A DNA stretch of 15,304 bases, taken from Isotricha intestinalis. Lineage: Eukaryota; Ciliophora; Litostomatea; Vestibuliferida; Isotrichidae. A program made the translations under genes and the position numbers. The stretch spans positions 1 to 15,304 of the forward strand of contig JAJJLU010004288.1 in the NCBI GenBank assembly GCA_023807065.1, read 5' to 3'. Shown here in pieces: positions 1 to 7,893 of this stretch; within the stretch, counting starts at the first letter, position 1; every line of letters starts with the position of its first letter. The notes beneath the pieces were generated by a model, which saw nothing but the letters and a program-made list of their open reading frames with translations, did no database searches and was not told where the DNA came from.

Positions 1-2
1 CT

Positions 3-443
3 TCTAATGCTTTGACAGTATCAACAATTACCAAAACTGATAGTGGAGCTAGTGTAACTTTTCAAGCAGCTGCTGTAATATCAGATGCTCATTCTTCTAT
101 TGAAGGTTTATTTGTTGTAAAAAAAGAGAGTACAGAATTAACTTTAACTTGCAGTCTTCCTGTAGTAGCAGCTACTACTCATTCAACTGCTACTTGTACT
201 ATTCCTAGTAATACTGCAGCTGGTGATTATGTTTTACAAGCTAATAATGATGGTGTTGCTTCTGGAACTCATAAATTCACTGTTGCTTTAAAAACTGGAA
301 TAACTGATGCTGATAAAACTATTACTATATCTGCTGCTAATCCAGATAATAAATCTGATTCCTGTAGATTTATTTCTTTTTCTAATTTTTTATTTACATC
401 TTTATTTTATTCTTTTAAATTTCAAAATCTGATTTTTAAATAA
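3..443 (+). CDS. Surface-protein paralogue, 5' end outside window
   Basis: This is the C-terminal part of a small Ala/Thr/Ser-rich protein whose complete paralogue lies at 7039-7893. The frame is open from base 3 and aligns with the second domain of that paralogue from its residue 133 onward, so the gene begins before the window; the TTG at 12 is not a real start. Two cysteines spaced as in the paralogue (C-x15-C) and a shared TCTIPSNTAAGDYVLQ block support one beta-rich, disulfide-linked domain (inference). Compared with the paralogue it lacks the Gly-Gly-Thr linker, has a 9-bp insertion near 363 that adds a cysteine, and carries a one-base deletion near 398-403. The deletion shifts the hydrophobic tail out of the frame that would stop at 416-418 and adds a tail ending in lysine. 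This could spoil a GPI-attachment signal, so the gene may be failing. The function is unknown to me. Confidence 0.8.
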   Translation, partial: SNALTVSTITKTDSGASVTFQAAAVISDAHSSIEGLFVVKKESTELTLTCSLPVVAATTHSTATCTIPSNTAAGDYVLQANNDGVASGTHKFTVALKTGITDADKTITISAANPDNKSDSCRFISFSNFLFTSLFYSFKFQNLIFK

Positions 444-1109
444 TATCAAAAACTACGAAAAATGTTTTTATCTTTTTTCCTGTTATAACATATATTCAAT
501 ATATTCTAATTTCATTTATATGAACTGAGATATTAGGTTCAGTCAGTCATTTTAAAAAATAACAATAGGAAATAATTATAAAAGATTAAATTTTGTATAA
601 TAAATAGTCTTAAAGACATTTTTTTAGATATTTTGATTTAAAAAAATAGTTTAAAAAATTTATTATGTGTAATTCCTCATCATGATATATTTACCTTATT
701 TTTTAAATATTTCATAATGATGAAAATCAAATGATTAATTAAGATAAAACATCATTGATTAAATTTAAATCTTTTAATCTAATTTTTTATTAAAAAATTT
801 TCCATTCTTATTTAATTACTTTAAGACAAAACAAATAATAAGCGAATAAATTAATTTTATGATTTCCTTCTTTTAAATAATTTATAAATGTGAGATATTA
901 AATTATACTATAAAAATAAATAAATATTTAAAATCATTTGTGTTGTATTTTTCTAATTATAAATAAAATTATTAATAATTCCTAATATATAATAATATCT
1001 TATATTCAAATTTATAAAATTATTTTTATATAATATGAATCAAAAAAGATTTTATAAATTTTTTATGAGCTTTAAGCATATAAATTATGAGAAATTTTAA
1101 TTTTTTTTA
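444..1109. other. AT-rich stretch without a recognised gene
   Basis: I find no convincing gene here. The segment is extremely AT-rich with stops in every frame. A short minus-strand stretch at roughly 780-900 gives a coding-like peptide broken by stops. It lies downstream (3') of the kinase remnant, so it could be further decayed sequence of the same gene. The part at about 1040-1100 on the minus strand reads plausibly as the end of a kinase C-lobe, but too weakly to annotate. Confidence 0.5.
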
Positions 1110-1381
1110 TTTATATGGATTAATATTATGAATATTTCCATTTAATGATTTTACAAGTTGATAAAAAGAAATAAAAATTCAATTCATATAAAATACAACC
1201 AAGAGAGCAAATATCACTTTTAAAAGAATAACTTTTATCATTCCATAATTCTGGTGCTGCATAATATGTATTTCTCATTTGAGAATTTTTTTAATTTAAA
1301 TAACCATCTTATAATTTTGATGTGTTAAATCTCCTAATTTACAAATATTATTTTTCATAAGAATATATTTGCAGATTTTAA
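1110..1381 (-). pseudogene. Decayed NEK-type Ser/Thr kinase fragment
   Basis: Reading the minus strand from 1381 downward gives kinase motifs in order but in several frames. 1381-1358 reads LKSANIFL, the segment after a lost HRD. 1358-1326 reads MKNNICKLGDL, which covers the DFG position as GDL. 1275-1138 contains the activation-segment end YYAAPELW, followed by YSFKSDICSLGCILYEL, the APE-to-F-helix block typical of NEK kinases. 1160-1110 reads LVKSLNGNIHNINPY, matching the next helix region in a third frame. A one-base deletion near 1357, a TAA stop near 1290-1310 and another shift near 1140-1160 separate the blocks. The HRD aspartate is not recoverable and the usual DIW tryptophan is cysteine. 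N-lobe traces may extend to about 1500 but are too eroded to claim. It cannot encode an active kinase. Confidence 0.85.
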
Positions 1382-1968
1382 TGATAAATACATCATTATT
1401 AAAACTAGAAAATAATTAAATTATCACAAGAATATTACTATATTAAAATTTAGATTATATCATTATTAATTACCATTCATATTTTATCATTAGATATTAA
1501 GATAGGGTTTATAATTCAAGAATAATCTTTTTTAAATTGAATAAAATAATCAAGTGATTTTTTTTTTTATTTTATTTATATTTTCATTTTAATATTATTT
1601 CATAAAATAAAATTAAATTATTTTCATATTCATTGATAATTTAATTCTAATTTGCATTTACATTGTATATATTTAAAAAAATAGAAAATATATATATGAG
1701 AGATTAAAATCAAATAAATTGAATTCTTCTTATATTAAAATCTTATTTTTCAAAAATAATATGATTGTTCCATAACAATTCTTTTTATTTTATTTATTTT
1801 AACTTTTATTATAAAAAATTAAATATCATCTATAGTGGATATATTGACATTTATATTGTGTAAAATTATTCAATATAATTTGATTAATCATAAAAAATAA
1901 TTAATAAAAAGTGAATTTTTCATTATAATAAAAATTAATGTTTAAATTTTAAACATAATCCTAATAAG
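1382..1968. other. AT-rich stretch, no gene seen
   Basis: No gene, RNA or repeat could be recognised. The first hundred or so bases may hold the eroded N-lobe of the kinase remnant on the minus strand. The rest is homopolymer-rich AT sequence lying downstream of the minus-strand gene that ends at 1969. Confidence 0.5.
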
Positions 1969-3471
1969 CTAAAAGATTTCACATCCACATGAAATATTTG
2001 ATCTTTGTTTTTTAACAGTAAATTTATATGGTTGACCCATAAAATTTTCAACAACAAAACTTTTCTTAATTATATCTATTAATGAACGATCAGACACCTC
2101 TATTAAATTTAAGGAAGAACATTTATAAAAAATACATCTTTTATCAATATCAGAATTAATATTAAAATTTGATAAATTTAAATTTTTTAAAGAAAAACAA
2201 TTTGAAAACATATTATTTATATTGTTAAGGTTTGAAGTTTTAAAATTAGATAAATCTAAAGTCTCTAATGAACTGCAATCAGCAAACATATATCTCATAT
2301 TAGTAACTTTATCAGTGTTTAAGTTTTTTAAATTTAAATTCTTTAAAGAAGTACATTTATAAAACATACTATCCATATCTTCAACTTTTTGAGTATTAAA
2401 ATTTGATATATTTAAATTAGTTAAAGAAGAACAATAAGCAAACATATATCTCATATTAGTAACATTATTAGTATTAAAATTAGATAAATCTAAATTAATT
2501 AATGATGAACAACTATAAAACATCCAACTCATATCATTAACATTATTAGTAATAAAAGAAGATAAAATTATAGAAGTTAATGAAATACAATTTGAAAACA
2601 TTCCACTCATATTTGTTACTTTTTCAGTTTTAAAATAGAATAAATCTAAAAGTTTTAATTTTTCACATTTATAAAACATACTTTCCATAATTGTTACTTT
2701 TTTTGTATTAAAATTTTCAAAATTTAAAGATAATAAATTACAACAATTAAAAAACATACTTTGCATATCAGTAATATTTTGTGAATTAAAGTTAGATAAA
2801 TTTAAAGAAAATAATGAAGTACAATCAGAAAACATTTTATAAGTATTTTTTAATGGATTATTAAAAATATATTTTATTTCATATATTTTTTGTTCTTTAA
2901 ATTGATGAGTAAAATTAATTTCTTTATCATCAAGTAATATTTTAGAAGATTCTATTATCTCGTTATAATTATCATCACTATGATTTAATATTCGATATAA
3001 ATTATTTTTGGATTCAATGTTAAATTTACCTATTATTAAATTTTTTTCTTTTAAATGTTCCGGAATTTTAATATCTAAATGCTCCCTTAATCTTTCTTCA
3101 GTAGTTAAATTATTTCTATCATTATATAATTGTTTTAATCTTTGATATTTTTTTGTTGTTTCTTTATTTTCTTCTATTTGTTTATTAATTTGATTTTTCA
3201 TTTCTTTATTTTCTTCTATTTGTTTATTAATTTGATTTTTCATTTCTTTATTTTCTTCTATTTGTTTATTAATTTGATTTTTCATTTTTTTATTTTCTTC
3301 TATTTGTTTATTAATTTGAATTTTCATTTCTTTATTTTCATTTTTTTCATTTTTTAGTTCGGCTTTTAATTTTATGTATTTTTTTTCTATTTCTTCATCT
3401 GCTTTTTCGTTCTTTCTTTCATATTCACGAATTTCTTTTTCCAATTTCTCATTTTTTTTTCGTAAATCCAT
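1969..3471 (-). CDS. Coiled-coil plus BspA-like LRR protein with CaaX-like tail
   Basis: This is a predicted 500-residue intracellular protein without signal peptide or membrane span. The start is the ATG at 3471 (A at -3, G at +4); the frame stays open upstream to a TTG but offers no earlier ATG. Residues 1-130 form a Lys/Glu-rich coiled coil containing four copies of a 14-residue unit (45-100). Residues about 144-212 form a compact module also found in the protein at 10102-11694. From residue 213 there are ten leucine-rich units of exactly 26 residues with the pattern MFxxCxSLxxLxLSNFNT..V.DM, as in BspA-like/DUF285 repeats (about 213-460). The protein ends SCGCEIF, whose last four residues fit a CaaX prenylation signal with a neighbouring cysteine that could be acylated. 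Likely a membrane-tethered recognition or scaffold protein; the ligand is unknown. It ends with TAG, unlike the other genes here. Confidence 0.9.
   Translation of the reverse strand: MDLRKKNEKLEKEIREYERKNEKADEEIEKKYIKLKAELKNEKNENKEMKIQINKQIEENKKMKNQINKQIEENKEMKNQINKQIEENKEMKNQINKQIEENKETTKKYQRLKQLYNDRNNLTTEERLREHLDIKIPEHLKEKNLIIGKFNIESKNNLYRILNHSDDNYNEIIESSKILLDDKEINFTHQFKEQKIYEIKYIFNNPLKNTYKMFSDCTSLFSLNLSNFNSQNITDMQSMFFNCCNLLSLNFENFNTKKVTIMESMFYKCEKLKLLDLFYFKTEKVTNMSGMFSNCISLTSIILSSFITNNVNDMSWMFYSCSSLINLDLSNFNTNNVTNMRYMFAYCSSLTNLNISNFNTQKVEDMDSMFYKCTSLKNLNLKNLNTDKVTNMRYMFADCSSLETLDLSNFKTSNLNNINNMFSNCFSLKNLNLSNFNINSDIDKRCIFYKCSSLNLIEVSDRSLIDIIKKSFVVENFMGQPYKFTVKKQRSNISCGCEIF
3172..3339 (-). 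repeat. Four 42-bp tandem repeats in the coiled coil
   Basis: Four consecutive 42-bp units lie within the gene on the minus strand, each encoding a 14-residue heptad pair of the form ENKxMKxQINKQIE (residues 45-100 from the ATG). The last two units encode identical peptides and the first two differ at one or two positions. The unit length is exactly two heptads, so copy-number change would lengthen the coiled coil without breaking frame or register. Confidence 0.9.
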
Positions 3472-4376
3472 TTTCTCGAAGATTTTATAAAATAATTTTC
3501 TTTTTTGTTTCAAAAAAGAATTAATAAAATATCGTAGATTTTAAAAAAAACAATTACTATATGACTTTTTTTGAAATTATAAATTTTTATCATCCAAAAA
3601 AAGGAGTTAATAAAAAAATAATAATAAATATATTTTAATGTATTTTTTCTTTAAACATAATATCTAAATGTAGAAATTAATAACAGTAATTTTTCAGTTA
3701 TTTTTATATTTTATAATATTGTAGGAATATTTTATATATTAACATAAAATCATTTTTTTTAATGTGTATATCATCAACAGACTCTATTAATATAATAATT
3801 ATAAATTATCAAAAAAAGAGAAGATTGAGAAAATCAAATGAATCATTATTTGAGATAAAATAATATCAAACAATAATTTATGGCTCTGATAAATAATGAA
3901 TTATTGATTTTATGATTTAAACAATTGAAATTTATTTATTTGAATATAATAAAAAGTAATATTGGTTTTAATTATCTAATCAGATATTAATATTTTTAAC
4001 CTTCTTTTAGTATATTAGAATACAAAAAAAGGAAAACAAACTAAAAAAACAACATTTTCTTTGATTATATTTCAAATTATAACTTTATAAGAATAAAATT
4101 TTAGATAATAAGATATTCTTCATATAAATATATTAATTAATTTTCAATTTTTATAAATATATTTTAAAATATGAAAATATTTCCCAATTGTTAAAATAAT
4201 TAATTTAAAAACTTTTAATGAAGAATAAATTATAAAAAAATGTGAAAATAATATTCTAATATATACTTTAGGTTATTTTATTTAATAAAATAATATAAAT
4301 AAACAAATACAAAATTTTAAATATTTATCTTTAATTTATTCAATTTATATTTATGACAGATTTAAAAAATTATTTA
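3472..4376. other. AT-rich intergenic region
   Basis: This stretch lies between two minus-strand genes: upstream of the one starting at 3471 and downstream of the one ending at 4377. The only recognisable element is the 93-bp direct repeat at 4100-4192. No coding motif or RNA gene was seen in the remainder. Confidence 0.5.
4100..4192 (+). repeat. 93-bp dispersed direct repeat, copy 1
   Basis: This segment matches 12210-12302 in the same orientation with only two adjacent mismatches (4184-4185), including an uninterrupted identity of 84 bases. It contains the perfect 14-bp palindrome atattttaaaatat. It lies about 185 bp beyond the stop of a minus-strand membrane-protein gene, whereas copy 2 lies upstream of an unrelated gene. 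Similarity stops abruptly at both ends. It is probably a dispersed non-coding element. Confidence 0.9.
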
Positions 4377-6203
4377 TTATATTAAACACTTTATTTCATC
4401 TTGTAATTTATTATAAATAAAATTATCTAAATTTGAATTTATTTTATGTTTAAAAATATATTTAAAATAATTCACAACTTCTTTAATTTTATTTTGATTT
4501 GTATACATTTCAACATCAAAATTTTTGAGATTAATTGTTTTTGTAAATTCAATTGCTAAATTTTGATATTGAGATAAAAATAATTGTTTTAAAAAATTAA
4601 CTTCTTTTAAAGTATGAAAATAATGAAAAATATCAATTTGTTCATTATAAATATAATTCATTTTATCATAAAAATTATATTTTTTATTTTTTTTTACAAC
4701 ACAACAAAAATATCTTTTTAAATCTTCAATAACCATTTTTTTAATCATATATTTTATAACTTCTTTATTTTTTTTCATAATATTATCTTTTTTTTTTGTT
4801 ATTTTTGTATTTAATTTAGGATATTTCTTTTTATTATCTTTAATTTGAGTTATAATTTTTTTTTTTGGACTTTCATTAGAATTATTTAAAGTAATTTTTA
4901 TATTACTATTATTATTTATTTGAAAAGACTGTAAATTTTTATTATATAAAGAAATAAAATTAGTGTTCATCATTTTCTTTGAATAATCAAATTTATTAAT
5001 AGTTGAATTATTTAAAAAACTATTATTCATACTATATAATCTAGAAATTGAATTAGCATTATTAATATTAGAAATATCAAAATCAAGATTAATGAAACTA
5101 GATTTCATATTATTAAATTTAATATGTTTAAAATTAATATTCTTATTATCAATATTAGTTGAATATATAATATTAAATTCTTCTCCATCAAAAATCTTTC
5201 TAAGAATTTTTCTTTTTTTCATACTTAAATTAATTTTCCTATTTATAACTTTTCCAATAATATTTATACAAGTTAACAAACCACCAATAAGAGCAAAAAC
5301 ATCAGGAACTTTCATATATTTTCTAGTATAATATATTTTACTATTTGTCATATAAAGATTAATAGAATAAAACATTGAATTAAAACCTTCTTCATTAATA
5401 GTTTCATCATTATAATATCTATAATCTGAATTAATTGATTGTCCTCCCCAAATTGAAATATTTTTATGAGAACTTATAATCCAACCTTGATCATCATTTA
5501 AAATTTGTTCTTGAATAAATAATCTATCAGTTTTTCTAAAATTATGAGAAATATAAGTAAAGTAATTCATATGTTTTCTATTTAATGGATGTTTTAAATC
5601 ATTAACTCTAAAATCTATTGTTGTATAATATACAGAAAAATATATATTTTGATGATTATAAAAATGATCTAATTGTTTTATTGTTGCACATTTACTTTCA
5701 TTAAAAGAATAATTTTCTCCATTTTCACAATAATATAATCTTACTTCAAAATAATAAATAAATTCATTATCCCAATAACCTCCAAAAGTTAAATTTTCCC
5801 ATTCAATACAATATAAATTTCCATATAATTTAATTAAATTTTCTGAACTTTCAAAATCTGAATCTTTACATAATCTATAAGGAATATATTCTTCTTTATA
5901 TTCATTTCTTATTATATTATTTTCATCAGGAATTGAATAATAATAATATATCTTAAGAAATGTTATATTTGATATTTCTGTTGGAAATCCATATTCATCC
6001 TCAAATCGAAATGCAAAATTAAATTTTTCTTTTTTTAAATTTATTTTAGAATATCTTTCACCTACTGATGAATAAGTAGAATTTGGGTTTTTTCTAAAAA
6101 AAAAATCACTTCCAAAAATAAAAAGAAATATAAATGAAAATATTGATAAAAATAAAGTTATTATTCCTCCTATAAATGTGTTAAATTTTAATTCATGTAA
6201 CAT
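4377..6203 (-). CDS. Two-span membrane protein of a ciliate-type family
   Basis: The frame encodes 608 residues from the first in-frame ATG. A first membrane span (about 10-32) follows FNTFIGGI. A large luminal or outer domain (33-299) has cysteines at 112, 132, 159 and 172 and the motifs FGGYWDNEFIYYFEV and DDQGWI. A second span (about 302-320, VPDVFALIGGLL) is followed by basic residues, then a long Asn/Lys-rich tail with LKEVNFLKQLFL at 532-543. This layout (GG after a short lead, a four-Cys loop, a GG-containing second span, then a LK-E-x-LK-LL helix) matches a large unnamed protein family I know from ciliate genomes; no biochemical role is known to me. Homology appears to continue upstream of this ATG, so the true start is probably at 6267, out of frame by one base. 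Confidence 0.85.
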   Translation of the reverse strand: MLHELKFNTFIGGIITLFLSIFSFIFLFIFGSDFFFRKNPNSTYSSVGERYSKINLKKEKFNFAFRFEDEYGFPTEISNITFLKIYYYYSIPDENNIIRNEYKEEYIPYRLCKDSDFESSENLIKLYGNLYCIEWENLTFGGYWDNEFIYYFEVRLYYCENGENYSFNESKCATIKQLDHFYNHQNIYFSVYYTTIDFRVNDLKHPLNRKHMNYFTYISHNFRKTDRLFIQEQILNDDQGWIISSHKNISIWGGQSINSDYRYYNDETINEEGFNSMFYSINLYMTNSKIYYTRKYMKVPDVFALIGGLLTCINIIGKVINRKINLSMKKRKILRKIFDGEEFNIIYSTNIDNKNINFKHIKFNNMKSSFINLDFDISNINNANSISRLYSMNNSFLNNSTINKFDYSKKMMNTNFISLYNKNLQSFQINNNSNIKITLNNSNESPKKKIITQIKDNKKKYPKLNTKITKKKDNIMKKNKEVIKYMIKKMVIEDLKRYFCCVVKKNKKYNFYDKMNYIYNEQIDIFHYFHTLKEVNFLKQLFLSQYQNLAIEFTKTINLKNFDVEMYTNQNKIKEVVNYFKYIFKHKINSNLDNFIYNKLQDEIKCLI

Positions 6204-6267
6204 ATGGAAATGAAATTTAGTTCCATATATATCAAGTTTAGAATAAAATGTTTTTATTTTTTTTCAT
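6204..6267 (-). other. Frame-broken N-terminal extension of the membrane protein
   Basis: Upstream of the in-frame ATG at 6203 the same frame stays open to a TGA at about 6266-6264. It encodes KTFYSKLDIYGTKFHFH, the kind of lead (LDI-F/Y-G-x-x-F) that precedes the GG membrane span in this family. An ATG at 6267-6265 starts eight A residues (T8 at 6257-6264 on the + strand) and is out of frame by a single base: in its own frame it stops after nine codons at TTC-TAA. Either the A8 tract is miscounted in the assembly, or the gene is genuinely frameshifted, or a +1 ribosomal shift is used. Confidence 0.6.
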
Positions 6268-7038
6268 TTTTATATTTTATAATAATTCTTTTACATCTAA
6301 TTATTATTATTATTTTTACTATTATATATATATTAAATAACATATTTTCATTTTTAGATTACCTAATTTTATTTAAATATAATTTAATTATTTAATCTTA
6401 TTTTCAAATATAAAATTCCAACCCTAAATAATAATATTTAATAACAATTTTTTTATGTGAAATTTTTATCTTTCTTAAATATATAACTTTTTTCTTTTTT
6501 TATTTTATAATCTTCAATTATATATTATTATCTTTTTCATCATCTTTTAAAATAATATTTTTATCTTTCTTACAACTTTTTATAAATTATTTTTTAACAT
6601 GATAATAACATTTAATATTTTAAAAAATTTTTTTTTTAAAATCTGTAAAGTTTTAGGTTAAAGCTATATGAATTTAAAAAATATTTGTAAATGTTGAGAA
6701 AAAATATTATATTTAATATTATTTTGACAAATTTGATAATTATAAAATGAAAAGAATACATTTATTAATTATTAAAGAATATTGTGAATTAAAATTAAAA
6801 TAAATCTTTTTTCCATTTTTTTCACTAATTTATCTACTTTCTAAATTAATTGAAAATAGTTTTTAATTAACAATGTTTTGGATGGTTTTATTATATTATT
6901 TTTTATCATTTAATATTAAAATAATTTTAAAGAAATTATCATTTAAATGTAACTATAAATATTATTTATGTGTAACAAATGTAACTCATTATTTTTAGAA
7001 AATAAAAAGAACAAATCCTAAACCTTAATTTAATAAAA
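6268..7038. other. AT-rich divergent intergenic region
   Basis: This region separates the divergent membrane-protein gene (minus) and surface-protein gene (plus), so it must hold both promoters. No promoter consensus can be named for this organism. T/C-rich tracts occur at about 6460-6580, with a repeated tttttatctttctta at about 6464 and 6557. The minus strand there reads as a Lys-rich peptide broken by stops and is not convincing as a gene. No RNA gene was seen. Confidence 0.4.
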
Positions 7039-7893
7039 ATGAAAACTTTATTAATAATTTCATTAATATCATTATCATTATGTGAGGAGATTACATTAAA
7101 AGCTACAGAGGTAGCTGCAAATAGTGATGCTGCTACTACAAAAGTAGATATAACATTATCTATAGCATCAGACCCATCATTGAGTGGTAATGCTCCAAGT
7201 GGACTTATCAAATTAAAATCAACAACAGGAACTTCAATATCTTTAGCAGATTGTGTATTTGGAAATTTTGCATCACAAAAAATAATAGTAACTTGTACTA
7301 AAGGTGCTGATGGAGTATATAATCTTGAAGAAACTTCAGTAACTTCGGGTGAAAATACATTAAAAATTGATGTTTCAGACTTGACAAAAGCAATTACATT
7401 TGCATCAGGAGGAACAACAGCAACATTAATAGCTGCTAATGCTTTGACAGCATCAAAAATAACAAAAACTGATAGTGGAGCTAGTATCACTTTTCAAGCA
7501 GCTACTCCAATAGCAGAAGCACATAGTGTTGAAGGTTTATTTGTTGTTAATAAAGATACAACAAAAGTTTCTTTAACTTGTAGTCTTCCTGTAGTAGGAG
7601 CTGCTAATACTGATTCAACTGCTACTTGTACTATTCCTAGTAATACTGCAGCTGGTGATTATGTTTTACAAGTTAATAGTGATGGTGTTGTTTCTGGAAC
7701 TCATAAATTCACTGTTGCTTTAAAAGGTGAAATAACTGATGCTGATAAAACTATTACTATATCTGCTGCTGCTGGTGGTGCTGGTGGTACTGGTGGTACT
7801 GGTGGTACTGGTGGTACTGCTGGTACAGATAATAAAGCTGATTTTATTTCTTTTTCTAAATATTTATTTACTATTTTTATTTTATTCCTATAA
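7039..7893 (+). CDS. Secreted, probably GPI-anchored two-domain surface protein
   Basis: The gene encodes 284 residues, starting at the ATG at 7039 and ending in TAA. A signal peptide covers residues 1-15 or so (hydrophobic LLIISLISLSLC). Two similar domains follow: about 17-125 with C72 and C86, and about 132-243 with C181 and C197. In both, a TCT motif precedes G-x-Y-x-L and then V-x-SG, suggesting duplicated beta-sandwich domains each with one disulfide. A flexible Gly/Thr linker (245-263) leads to a hydrophobic C-terminus (269-284, ending FILFL) with no basic tail, the form of a GPI-attachment signal. Composition is Ala/Thr/Ser-rich and visibly less AT-rich than its neighbours, as expected of an abundant coat protein. 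A close partial paralogue lies at 3-443. I recognise no named family; a role as a cell-surface or variable antigen is inference. Confidence 0.88.
   Translation: MKTLLIISLISLSLCEEITLKATEVAANSDAATTKVDITLSIASDPSLSGNAPSGLIKLKSTTGTSISLADCVFGNFASQKIIVTCTKGADGVYNLEETSVTSGENTLKIDVSDLTKAITFASGGTTATLIAANALTASKITKTDSGASITFQAATPIAEAHSVEGLFVVNKDTTKVSLTCSLPVVGAANTDSTATCTIPSNTAAGDYVLQVNSDGVVSGTHKFTVALKGEITDADKTITISAAAGGAGGTGGTGGTGGTAGTDNKADFISFSKYLFTIFILFL
7774..7818 (+). repeat. Five 9-bp GGTGGTact-type repeats (Gly-Gly-Thr)
   Basis: Four exact GGTGGTACT units at 7783-7818 follow one GGTGGTGCT unit at 7774-7782. They encode the Gly-Gly-Thr linker between the second domain and the anchor. The paralogue at 3-443 has none of these units at the matching site, so the array was gained or lost after duplication. 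Its high GC stands out in this AT-rich window. Confidence 0.93.

Noticed and set aside
780..900. Minus-strand peptide-like stretch downstream of the kinase relic
   Set aside because: Broken by stops and no motif recognised.
3142..3357. Plus-strand open frame of 71 codons, repetitive and very hydrophobic
   Set aside because: It is the antisense of the 42-bp coiled-coil repeats; Lys/Glu/Asn codons read backwards give Phe/Leu/Ile.
3472..3513. Possible 14-residue N-terminal extension of the coiled-coil LRR protein
   Set aside because: The upstream start would be TTG; the ATG at 3471 has good context and is preferred in a eukaryote.
6204..6395. Plus-strand open frame of 63 codons rich in Phe/Ile
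   Set aside because: It overlaps the antisense of the N-terminal extension of the membrane protein and is homopolymer-rich; no family pattern.
6400..6600. Minus-strand Lys-rich coding-like segment
   Set aside because: Interrupted by several stops and too low in complexity to match any family; may be a relic but not supportable.
6966..7490. Minus-strand open frame of 174 codons
   Set aside because: It is antisense to the surface-protein gene, which has signal peptide, paralogue and anchor; the minus frame shows no motif and arises from low-stop Ala/Thr codons.
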